This document shows, in pieces, positions 1-7,900 of a stretch of 26,912 bases of DNA. This stretch comes from DATLGB01 sp037724045. GTDB taxonomy: Bacteria > Actinomycetota > Thermoleophilia > Solirubrobacterales > Solirubrobacteraceae. The notes under the pieces are model-generated. The model did no database searches. It was not told where the DNA came from and was given only the letters and a program-made list of their open reading frames with translations. The stretch covers positions 1 through 26,912 of the forward strand of contig JBBJOW010000056.1 in NCBI GenBank assembly GCA_037724045.1. The letters run 5' to 3'. A program made the translations under genes and the position numbers. Positions within the stretch are counted from its first letter, which is position 1; the number at the start of each line of letters is the position of its first letter.

Positions 1-68
1 CGCCGCTGGTCATCACGGCGGAAGAGGTGGACGAGGCGCTCGCGCGCCTCGCCCGTCTCTTGTCCTAG
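1..68 (+). CDS. C-terminal end of a class III PLP aminotransferase (partial)
   Basis: An open frame enters from the left edge (first full codon at base 3) and stops at TAG 66-68. The 21 visible residues read PLVITAEEVDEALARLARLL plus Ser. The P-P-L-x-I-T/S-x-E-E-x-D-x-A-L tail is the usual C-terminus of class III aminotransferases such as acetylornithine aminotransferase. Because argG lies about 1 kb downstream, argD is tempting, but two other genes on the opposite strand intervene and the catalytic part is outside the window, so no symbol is given. Confidence 0.6.
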   Translation, partial: PLVITAEEVDEALARLARLLS

Positions 69-71
69 TAG

Positions 72-722
72 CTAGGAGGCGTTGATGGTGATCGTGGCGG
101 TGCCGATGACGAAGTCGCCGGCGAGCGCGTCGATCTTGAACGTCTTGTTGAGCAGCTCGGCGGCGGACTGCTTGAGCTTGACCGTCGTGCCCTGGAGCGT
201 CGCGGTGTTGCTCTTCTTGTCGACCTCGAGCGGGTTCAGCGTGCGGCCGTCGAGGAAGAACAGCTCGGCGTCCTTGGCGGCGACCTTGCCGTCGACGGAG
301 ACGTCGCCGGTCAGGACGGAAGCGCCGGGATCGACGTCGAAGTTCTCGAGCTCGACGAGCGTGCCGCCGGCCTCGAGGCTCAGGCCGGAGCCCTCATGGT
401 TGATGATGCCCTGGACGGACGGGGACTCCGTGCCGGGCTCGTAGTAGGTCACGTTGCCGCCCGTGATCGGGAAGACGGCTTCGCCGGCCTTGGTGATCTT
501 GGCGTCGCCGACCGGACCGGGGGTGACCTTCAGCGTGGTGAGGGCCTCGACGAAAGCGGCGTCGAGCGCGACTGACGTGCTCACGCCGGTCAGCTTGTCG
601 ACCTGGGCGACGGGCTCGCCGCCACCGCCGCCGCCGGCCTCATCTTCGTCGTCACCACAGGCGACAACGCCGAGTGCGAGCGCGCCGGAAATCAGGAAAG
701 CAATGGGAGTCTTAGTTGTCAT
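72..722 (-). CDS. Lipoprotein with HtaA-like beta domain
   Basis: A 216-residue exported lipoprotein. The ATG at 722 is chosen because it places a signal peptide directly at the N-terminus (MTTK, then a hydrophobic run and VVAC), with the lipobox cysteine at residue 22. A longer frame upstream would bury the signal. After Cys22 comes an acidic and poly-Gly linker (to about residue 40), then a domain of about 170 residues. The pattern there (FPITGG, a HEGSGLSL segment, VELENFDVD, a TLQGTTVKL strand and LNKTF near the end) resembles the HtaA-type beta-sandwich seen in actinobacterial surface and haem-uptake proteins. The haem-binding Tyr/His residues cannot be confirmed. Its stop lies 3 bp from the stop of the aminotransferase fragment, so the two genes converge. 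A TATGCA box just upstream of the ATG could be a -10 element. Function beyond surface attachment is inferred. Confidence 0.75.
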   Translation of the reverse strand: MTTKTPIAFLISGALALGVVACGDDEDEAGGGGGGEPVAQVDKLTGVSTSVALDAAFVEALTTLKVTPGPVGDAKITKAGEAVFPITGGNVTYYEPGTESPSVQGIINHEGSGLSLEAGGTLVELENFDVDPGASVLTGDVSVDGKVAAKDAELFFLDGRTLNPLEVDKKSNTATLQGTTVKLKQSAAELLNKTFKIDALAGDFVIGTATITINAS

Positions 723-760
723 GCAGTTGCATACGCACCGACTCCCGATTTGGACGACTT

Positions 761-970
761 TCAGCCCTCCTCGACGCGCTCGATGAGGAAGGCGACCCGG
801 ATGTGGGCCCGCCATTCGTCGAGTTCGGGCCCTCTGAGGCCGACGGAGACCACATCGACGGCCTTGATGTTGCGCAGCGTCCGGCGGGCCTCGGCGAGGG
901 CGTTGCGGACCGCGTCGTCGGAGGATTCCGGGGACGAGCCCACCAGCTCGATGATCTTGACGATCGACAT
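761..970 (-). CDS. Dodecin-family small flavin-binding-type protein
   Basis: A 69-residue protein of the dodecin family, which form hollow dodecamers that store riboflavin or FMN. The start at ATG 970 gives the standard N-terminus MSIVKIIELVGSSPES. The family pattern follows: helix DDAVRNALAEARRTLRNIK, then two strands ending HIRVAFLIERVEE. Length matches the family norm of about 68 residues. The tryptophan that normally stacks on the flavin (in the ...GAW or ...DW position after the helix) is absent; the segment reads IKAVDVVSV. Ligand binding may therefore differ. It is divergent from argG with only 34 bp between the start codons and probably shares the overlapping promoter there. The family call is firm; flavin binding is uncertain. 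Confidence 0.8.
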   Translation of the reverse strand: MSIVKIIELVGSSPESSDDAVRNALAEARRTLRNIKAVDVVSVGLRGPELDEWRAHIRVAFLIERVEEG

Positions 971-985
971 AAGGACCGCGTTGAA

Positions 986-995
986 CTTATACCGT
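986..995. promoter_or_regulatory. Overlapping divergent -10 elements, dodecin / argG
   Basis: The 34-bp gap between the divergent starts (970 and 1005) contains CTTATACCGT. Read rightwards it offers TATACC (988-993) or TACCGT (990-995), the latter 9 nt before the argG ATG. Read leftwards it offers TATAAG (986-991), giving a leader of about 8 nt for dodecin. Neither gene has a convincing Shine-Dalgarno sequence. Sharing one AT-rich core is inferred from sequence only. Confidence 0.45.
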
Positions 996-1004
996 GCTGC
1001 CGCC

Positions 1005-2309
1005 ATGACCGAGCCGCTCACCGAGGTCCACCAGTTCGTCGACCCTTCGACGAACGTCGACCGCGTCGCCCGCTACCTGGCCCGCAAGGACGAGGTCGGC
1101 CGTGTGCTGCTGCTCTACAGCGGCGGGCTGGACACGAGCGTGATGCTCAAGTGGATCCAGGACGAGTACGAGGCGGAGGTCGTCGCGCTGACGGTCAACC
1201 TCGGCCAGCCCGGCGAGGACTATGACGTCGTGCACGGCAAGGCCATGATGCTGGGCGCCATCGAGTGCCATGTCGTCGACGCGCGCGAGGAGTTCGCGCG
1301 CGAGTACGTGACGCCCGCGATCAAGGCCAACGCCGACTACGGCGACGGCTACCCGCTCTTCACCGCGCTCGGCCGTCCGCTGATCGCCAAGCTGGCCGTC
1401 GATTACGCGCGCAAGACCGGTTGCGACACCATCGCTCACGGCTGCACCGGCAAGGGCAACGACCAGGTCCGGATCGAGGCGACGGTGGCGACGCTGGCGC
1501 CCGAGCTCAAGGTGATCGCGCCCGTGCGCTCGTGGCAGATGGGGCGCGACGCGGAGATCGCGTACGCCCGCAAGCACGGCATCCCCGTCAAGGGCGGGAC
1601 CGAATCGGCGCCCTACTCGATCGACGACAACCTGTGGGGAAGGTCGAGTGAAGGGAAATGGATTGAAGACCTTTCCCACGCGCCCGACGACGACGTCTTC
1701 CAGCTCGTCACGCGGCCCGAGCTCGCACCCGACGAGCCGCAGACGGTCACGCTGACCTTCGAAGCCGGCGTCCCGGTGGCCGTCGACGGGGAGCCCATGG
1801 CGCTCGTCGAGCTGCTCGAGCGGGTCGCGGAGATCGGCATCCGCCACGGCGTGGGGATCGTCGACCACATCGAGGACCGGATCGTCGGCCTGAAGGTGCG
1901 AGACATCTACGAGGTGCCCGCTGCGGCGATCGTGCTGAAGGCCCACCGGGACCTCGAGCGGCTGACCGGCACCATCCACCAGAACCAGTTCAAGCCCGGC
2001 CTGGACCAGAAGTGGGCCTACCTCGTCTACGCCGGCCTGTGGTGGGAGCCGCTGCGACTCGATCTCGAGGCCTACATCGAGCACGTCAACCGCAATGTGA
2101 CCGGGACGATCGCCTTGAAGCTGTTCAAGGGCAGCGTGCGCGTCGTCACCCGTGAGAGCGCGAACGCGGTCTACGACGCCCAGCTGGCCACCTTCAGCGA
2201 CTCGGGCGGGCTCTTCAGCCAGCACGCCTCGCCGGGTTTCATCGAGCTCTGGTCGCTGCAGAGCGCGCTCGCGCACCGGCTCCACGAGCGCGACGCAAAA
2301 GCCGAGTGA
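1005..2309 (+). CDS. argG: Argininosuccinate synthase
   Basis: A 434-residue cytosolic enzyme that joins citrulline and aspartate with ATP to give argininosuccinate, the penultimate step of arginine synthesis. The PPi-loop YSGGLDTS is at residues 38-45. Other family segments are visible: AHGCTGKGNDQVR, KGGTESAPYSIDDNLWGRS and the C-terminal GSVRVV...YDAQLATF. The in-frame ATG at 1005 is chosen because it lies between the divergent dodecin start and the conserved domain; the frame stays open upstream only over dodecin antisense. The N-terminus is about 30 residues longer than in short ArgG proteins, as is usual for the longer bacterial type. No Shine-Dalgarno is evident, so a leaderless or very short leader transcript is likely. 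The upstream aminotransferase tail hints at an arginine gene neighbourhood, but they are not in one operon. Confidence 0.95.
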   Translation: MTEPLTEVHQFVDPSTNVDRVARYLARKDEVGRVLLLYSGGLDTSVMLKWIQDEYEAEVVALTVNLGQPGEDYDVVHGKAMMLGAIECHVVDAREEFAREYVTPAIKANADYGDGYPLFTALGRPLIAKLAVDYARKTGCDTIAHGCTGKGNDQVRIEATVATLAPELKVIAPVRSWQMGRDAEIAYARKHGIPVKGGTESAPYSIDDNLWGRSSEGKWIEDLSHAPDDDVFQLVTRPELAPDEPQTVTLTFEAGVPVAVDGEPMALVELLERVAEIGIRHGVGIVDHIEDRIVGLKVRDIYEVPAAAIVLKAHRDLERLTGTIHQNQFKPGLDQKWAYLVYAGLWWEPLRLDLEAYIEHVNRNVTGTIALKLFKGSVRVVTRESANAVYDAQLATFSDSGGLFSQHASPGFIELWSLQSALAHRLHERDAKAE

Positions 2310-2324
2310 GCAGGTGGAACCGCT

Positions 2325-2330
2325 TAGGCT
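2325..2330 (+). promoter_or_regulatory. TANNNT -10 box for leaderless small gene
   Basis: TAGGCT lies exactly 7 nt before the ATG at 2338, and no Shine-Dalgarno is present. The same TANNNT-N7-start layout occurs before gltX and the gene at 20460, so transcription probably begins at the start codon. No clear -35 box is seen. Confidence 0.4.
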
Positions 2331-2337
2331 TCACGCC

Positions 2338-2499
2338 ATGATCTACACGTTCGTCGGAAAGGTCGTCGTCAAGGCGGCGAAGGTCTTCCTGAAGCGCAAG
2401 TACGGCCCCACCATGACCCCGAAGCCCGTCATCGCGGGCGTGGTCGTGGCCGCCATCGTCGGCGTTGCGGTCTTCTCGGCCAAGCGCGACTCGGCCTAG
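2338..2499 (+). CDS. Small single-pass membrane peptide
   Basis: A 53-residue protein beginning MIYTFVGKVVVKAAKVFLK, with a basic N-terminal amphipathic stretch, a short KYGPTMTPKP linker and one hydrophobic helix (about residues 31-48, VIAGVVVAAIVGVAVFSA) ending in charged KRDSA. It lies 28 bp after argG on the same strand but has its own TAGGCT box 7 nt before the ATG. I do not recognise a family. The amphipathic helix plus C-terminal transmembrane layout is compatible with a small membrane-anchored structural or stress protein; no role is assigned. Coding reality is supported by the well-placed promoter and coherent topology. Confidence 0.6.
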   Translation: MIYTFVGKVVVKAAKVFLKRKYGPTMTPKPVIAGVVVAAIVGVAVFSAKRDSA

Positions 2500-2563
2500 G
2501 TCCGTCCCGCCCGCATTTCCGCGTCCGCGCCTTGCGTGTGCGCGCCTGTGGGACGATGACCGC

Positions 2564-4891
2564 GTGAACGAGCCCGGCGCGCTTCCCGATGGCTTCTCCG
2601 TCGATGCCGTCGACTGGCTGCCCTCGGGCGCCAGGTCGGGGCTCGTGCGCGTGCGCGGGCACCGTCTGGCCGGGATGTCGGACCCGCCCGCCCCACTGCC
2701 GGAGCTGATCCTCGAAACCGGCGGAGAGTCGCGGCGCTACGTGTCCCTACCGGACCCGCGCGCCGATCGCGACCCCACGGCGTGGCGCGGCGCCTACGTC
2801 CTGGAGGCCCAGCCGGCTGCCGAGGCGGATCGGCTGTGGCTGGAGTGGCCGGGCGCGCGCCGCATCGCGCTTCCGCCCCTCGCGGTCCCCGAGCATCAGG
2901 TGGCGCGGTCGGCCGAGAGAGGGCAGTCCGAGCCGCCGTCGGCGGGGGAGGTCGTCGTCGATCGTGCCGTGCTCGCGGAGCGCCGTGCCCGTCGCGCCGA
3001 GGCGTCCGGGCAGGCCCAGGCACGCATCTCGCGCGAGGCGCTGCGGGCGGTCGAGGTGCTCGAGCTGCGGGCGAACGAGTTCGAGCAGCGTGCGCTCGAG
3101 GCCGAGGGGGAGCGCGACGCCCTGCGCGGGCAGGCGGTGGAGCCCGACATGCGGTTCGAGGTCCTGTCCAGGGAGGTGCGCGACCTTCGGGCCGCGCTGG
3201 CCCGGCGCGAGGCCGAGCTCGAACGCCCCGAAGCTGCGCCGATCGCCGGGGGTGACGCCGAGCGCCGTGCCGAGCGCCTGCGGGCGGCGCTCACCGCAAC
3301 GGTCGCAACGGTCGGCGAGCTGCGGCTGCGGCTGCACGAACTGCAGGTGGCGCGGCGCACGGTCGACGTGGCGGCGGCGGCCGACGCGGTCCGGCTCGCG
3401 GTGTTCGAGCGCGAGCGCGAAGGCCTCGCCGCGGCGCTGGAGACGGCGCGTTCGCAGCTGCGCGACGCCCTGCAGTCGCGTGACGAGGCGGCCGCAGCGC
3501 TCGAGGGCGTCCGGGGCGCGCAGGAGGCGCTGCGCACGCAGTTCGGCGCCATGTCCGCCGAGCTCGGGGCTGCGCGGGAGCGGATCGCCGACCTCGAGAG
3601 CGAGATCGCCGCGGTCACCGCGGTGGCGGAGCGCTCCTCGGTCCAGGCGCGCGACGCCGCCCGGGCGGAGGCGGCCGCGCTGGCCACCGAGCAGGCGCAC
3701 GACGCGCAGGAGCAGACGGACGCGCTGCGCGCCCGCCTCGCGGCGGCGGAAGCGGCCATCGCGGGCGCCGAGACCGCGCGCGAGCTGGCCGAGGCGAGCG
3801 CCATGGCGGCGGCGACGCAGCGCCAGGCCGCCGCCGTCGCCCACGCCGCGAGCCGGCCGCCGCGCGCCGAGGCCTCCGGTTTTCGCCGGCCGCAGCCCCC
3901 GCCACGGGTGCCGCAGGCGCTGATCGCCGCCGCCGCGGAGGCCGAGCGCGCAGCCTCCGAGCGCCAGCGGACCGATGAGTCCGATCGCATCGTCGCCGAC
4001 CTCGACAGCGCGGCCGCCGCCCTGCGCGCGTCCGAGCCCGCCGAGCAGACCCCTGTCATCCAGGAGCCCGCGGCCGCGGAGGAGCCTGCCGCGGAAGTCG
4101 AGGCCGGGCGGACGGACCTGCGGATCGTCGCCGCGACCGCGGACCCGCCTGCAGACCTTGCGCGCGGGCGCTCCACCCGCGAGTACCCGCCGCTGCGGGG
4201 GGCGCTGGTCAAGCTCGCCCACGACGATCCCGCCGCGGCCGGGCGCATTCTCGCCGGCCTGCTCAAGGCCCAGCACGCCGTCGTCGACGCGCCCCCCGAC
4301 TACGACCTCACGATCACCGAAGTCGGGACCTTCGCCGTCTCCGCAGCAGGCCAGACCACGCTCGTGAGCCCGGTCGACGCCCCCCGCGGGCGCGGCCAGG
4401 CCGCCTTCCACCTGCAGACGGACGCGCTCACGTTCGCCGAGACCGTCGCCGGCGTCGAAGCCCGTCCCAGCCGGCGCCGCGGTGCGCTGCGCGCCTCGGG
4501 CAGGGTCCGCGCCGCGCGCAAGCTCACCGAGGGTCTGCGCAGCGACGCGTCGCTCGCCGAGCTCGTCCAGGCCGGCGCCGAGCTCGACCCCGGGCTCGTG
4601 CTGCGCGGCTTCGCCTACGCGGTGCGCCCCGCGTGGACGCAGGGACAGAACTGGGCGGTCGAGCTGCACGTCGCCGACCGTCCGCTGACCGTCGTCGCGC
4701 GCCACGGCGGCGGCCTGACGATCACCGACGGCCCGCACGACGCCGAGCCGGACGCCCGGCTGCGGCTGTCTGCAGACGCGTTCCGCGACCTTGTCGCGGG
4801 CTCGGGGGCCGCGACCGGCGGCGAGGGCGACGAGCGCGTGCTCGCCCGCCTGCTCGCGCTCGCCGAGCGCGCGCGCACCGGCTCCGACTGA
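2564..4891 (+). CDS. Large coiled-coil protein with SCP2-like C-terminus
   Basis: A 775-residue protein; the GTG at 2564 is preferred because residues before it in the same frame look like low-complexity spacer. Layout: a globular N-terminal part (about 1-110, with YVSLPDP and EWPGARRIALPP); a long Ala/Glu/Arg-rich coiled coil (about 127-430) with a few breaks; a Pro/Ala-rich linker (about 435-545); and a C-terminal domain of about 220 residues starting near YPPLRGALVKLAHDDPAAAG. The last 90 residues (WAVELHVADRPLTVV ... DARLRLSADAFRDLVAGSG ... RVLARLLALAERAR) resemble the end of an SCP2-type lipid-binding fold, a weak likeness. Neighbouring dnaE starts 87 bp downstream on the same strand. 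No named family is recognised. A filament-forming or scaffold role is possible but unproven. Confidence 0.7.
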   Translation: MNEPGALPDGFSVDAVDWLPSGARSGLVRVRGHRLAGMSDPPAPLPELILETGGESRRYVSLPDPRADRDPTAWRGAYVLEAQPAAEADRLWLEWPGARRIALPPLAVPEHQVARSAERGQSEPPSAGEVVVDRAVLAERRARRAEASGQAQARISREALRAVEVLELRANEFEQRALEAEGERDALRGQAVEPDMRFEVLSREVRDLRAALARREAELERPEAAPIAGGDAERRAERLRAALTATVATVGELRLRLHELQVARRTVDVAAAADAVRLAVFEREREGLAAALETARSQLRDALQSRDEAAAALEGVRGAQEALRTQFGAMSAELGAARERIADLESEIAAVTAVAERSSVQARDAARAEAAALATEQAHDAQEQTDALRARLAAAEAAIAGAETARELAEASAMAAATQRQAAAVAHAASRPPRAEASGFRRPQPPPRVPQALIAAAAEAERAASERQRTDESDRIVADLDSAAAALRASEPAEQTPVIQEPAAAEEPAAEVEAGRTDLRIVAATADPPADLARGRSTREYPPLRGALVKLAHDDPAAAGRILAGLLKAQHAVVDAPPDYDLTITEVGTFAVSAAGQTTLVSPVDAPRGRGQAAFHLQTDALTFAETVAGVEARPSRRRGALRASGRVRAARKLTEGLRSDASLAELVQAGAELDPGLVLRGFAYAVRPAWTQGQNWAVELHVADRPLTVVARHGGGLTITDGPHDAEPDARLRLSADAFRDLVAGSGAATGGEGDERVLARLLALAERARTGSD

Positions 4892-4978
4892 CCCGGCATC
4901 TGTTTGTCGCAGGATGCGGATCCCGCCCGCGCCGGGCGCCGGTCCCATCCGACGCCACCCGTATCTTCTCGCCCTCGC

Positions 4979-7900
4979 ATGACCTCCGCCTGCTGCGCGC
5001 ATCTCCACGTCCACTCGGAGTACTCGCTCCTGGACGGGGCTTGCAAGATCGACGCTCTGGCAGCCCGTGCGGCGGCGTTCGGCCAGCCCGCGCTCGGGTT
5101 GACCGACCACGGCGTCATGAACGGCGCGGTGGAGCTCGTGACGGCCGCCAAGAAGCACGGTGTCAAACCCATCGTCGGCTTCGAGGCCTACTTCGTCGAC
5201 GACCGCACGTTCCGCGACGGCAAGGTGGAGCGCAACCACCTGACACTGCTGGCAGCTGACGATGCGGGGTATCGCAACCTCGTCAAGCTCTCCAGCGGCG
5301 GGTTCCTCGAGGGCCTGCACCACGGCAAGCCGGGCGTGGACATGGAGCTCCTGGAACGCCACGCCGAGGGCGTGATCTGCCTGACTGGCTGCCTTGCCTC
5401 GCGGTCGAGCCGGCGCATCGTCGAGGGCCGGGAGGGCGAGGCGCGGGCGCACCTCGACGAGCTCGTCACCGTGTTCGGTCCCGAGGACGTCTACTTCGAG
5501 CTGCAGAAGAACGGCATCGCCGAGCAGGAGGTCGTCAACGCGGCGATCGCGCGCTTCGCGGCCGAAATGGGCCAGCCGCTCGTGGGCACGGCCGACGTGC
5601 ACTACCTGCGCCGGGAGGACTACGAGCACCACGCAGCACTGCTGTGCGTCCAGACGAAGTCGACGCTCGAGCAGCCGAAGATGTCCTTCGACACCAACGA
5701 GTTCTATCTGAAGAGCTCGCAGGAGATGGCGGATGCGTTCTCCGCGTTCCCGGGCGCGCTCGAGACCTCCCTGGAGATCGCGGAGCGCTGCCACGTCGAC
5801 ATCGAGCTCGACCGCCAGCTGATCCCGAGCTTCGAGTGCCCCGGCGGGCTCGACGAACCGGCCTACCTGCGTCAGCTGGTGGAAGCGGGTCTGCGCGAGC
5901 GCTACGGGGACCCGCCGCCGGCCGAGGCGGTCGAGCGGATGAACATGGAGCTCGGCGTCATCGAGCGCATGGGCTTCTGCGGCTACTTCCTGATCGTCCA
6001 CGACTTCGTGGCCTACGCGAAGGACAACGGCATCGCCGTCGGCCCGGGCCGCGGCTCGGCGGCCGGTTCGATCGTCGCCTACACACTGCGGATCACCGAC
6101 GTGGATCCGCTGCGCTACGACCTGCTCTTCGAGCGCTTCCTCAACCCCGAGCGCGTGTCGATGCCAGACATCGACATCGACTTCTCCGTGCGCGGGCGCG
6201 AGCGCGTGATGCGCTACGTGATCGACAAGTACGGCACCGACCGCGTCGCGCAGATCATCACCTTCGGCAAGATGTTCCCCCGGGCGGCCACCCGCGACGC
6301 AGCGCGTGTCCTCGGCTACGACTACGGCAAGGGCGACGCGCTGGCGAAGCTGATCCCGGACCCGATCATGGGCCGCGCCCCGAGCTTCAAGGAGTGCCTG
6401 CAGCCCGGCACCGAGCTCGCCGCCGAGGTCGGCCGCGACCCCGACGCCAAGCGCATCGTCGACGTCGCGCAGGGCCTGGAGGGCATCGTTCGCAACGCCT
6501 CGATCCACGCCGCCGCGGTCGTCATCGCCGACCGCCCGCTGACCGACATCGCACCGCTGCAGCTCGCCGACGGCGGGACGGACGCCAACGGCCGAAAGGT
6601 CCATCGCACCGTCACCCAGTTCTCGATGAAGCCCATCGAGGAGCTCGGCCTGCTGAAGATGGACTTCCTCGGGCTGCGCAACCTGGACGTGATCGAGGAC
6701 GCGCTGGACATCATCGAGCGCTCCGCGGGCGCGCGCCCGGACATGGCGCGGCTGCCGCTCGACGATGAGGGCACGTACGCGATGCTCGCCCGCGGAGACT
6801 CCGTCGGCGTGTTCCAGTTCGAATCCGAGGGCATGCGGGAAGCGCTCAAGCGCGTCGAGCCGACGGAGTTCGACGACCTCATCGCGCTGGTCGCCCTCTA
6901 CCGCCCGGGGGCCATGGACCAGATCCCCACGTACGCGCGCGGCAAGAAGCATCCCGACCAGGTCCGCTTCCTGGATGAGCGGTTGCGGACGATCACCGAG
7001 TCCACGAAGGGCGTGATCCTCTACCAGGAGCAGGCGATGCAGATCGCCAAGTCGCTGGCCGGTTTCTCCGGTGCAAAGGCGGACGACCTGCGCAAGGCGA
7101 TCGGCAAGAAGAACCGCAAGGCGATGGCCGAGCTGCAGCCCGAGTTCGTCACCGGCTGCCGCGGGTCAGGAACGGCGGAGTCGGTCATCGAGCAGCTGTG
7201 GGCCACCAACGAGCGCTCAGCTGACTACAGCTTCAACAAATGCGCCTCTGGAAACACCCGGGTGATCTTGCCCGACGGAGAGCGCCTGCGACTCAGTACG
7301 GCGTACCGGATGCAGCCGACGGAGATCATGTCGATGTGGTCCGACGGCGAGGTGCGGCCGCACCGGGTCCAGCGCATCGTCAAGACGGGGCGCAAGTTCG
7401 TCCACCACGTGCGCTGCGAGAGCGGGCGGCAGATTCGGGCCACGGCCGACCACCGGCTGCTGACGACAGCGGGCTACATGATGATCAGCGAGATGGAGAT
7501 CGGCACCGAGCTCATCACGATGCCGATGATCAGCGACACGCAGCGCGAGGCGCGGCGAACGACGATGACTCGACTCGCCCGTAGTCCAGAGCGCAAGGGT
7601 TGGGACGAGCAGGCGGCCGAGCGCATGAAGGACTGGCAGGCGTCCCGAACGCCCGCCGAGAAGGCGGCGCACATGCGCCGCGTCCATGCGGCGAATCCGG
7701 ACATGACGCGCGCCGGCGTCGCAGCGATGCACGAGCGCATCAAATGGTTATGGGCGAACGATCCTGAATGGCGAGCCAAACAGATGGCGCGCTCGTTCGC
7801 CGTCGTCCGCGAGGCCTACGACACCGGTCCTGGTTACGGGCACTGCTCAATCGCCTCCAACGGCATGTGGTGCGCGAGCTGGCCCGAGCGTGAGATGTGC

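Noticed and set aside
987..2285. 432-codon minus-strand frame opposite argG
   Set aside because: Antisense shadow of argG, whose catalytic motifs are unambiguous.
2747..6952. Very long open frame on the minus strand opposite the coiled-coil gene and dnaE
   Set aside because: Typical antisense shadow of GC-rich genes; its text is Arg/Gly/Val/Asp-rich with no domain, while the plus strand encodes clear DnaE motifs.
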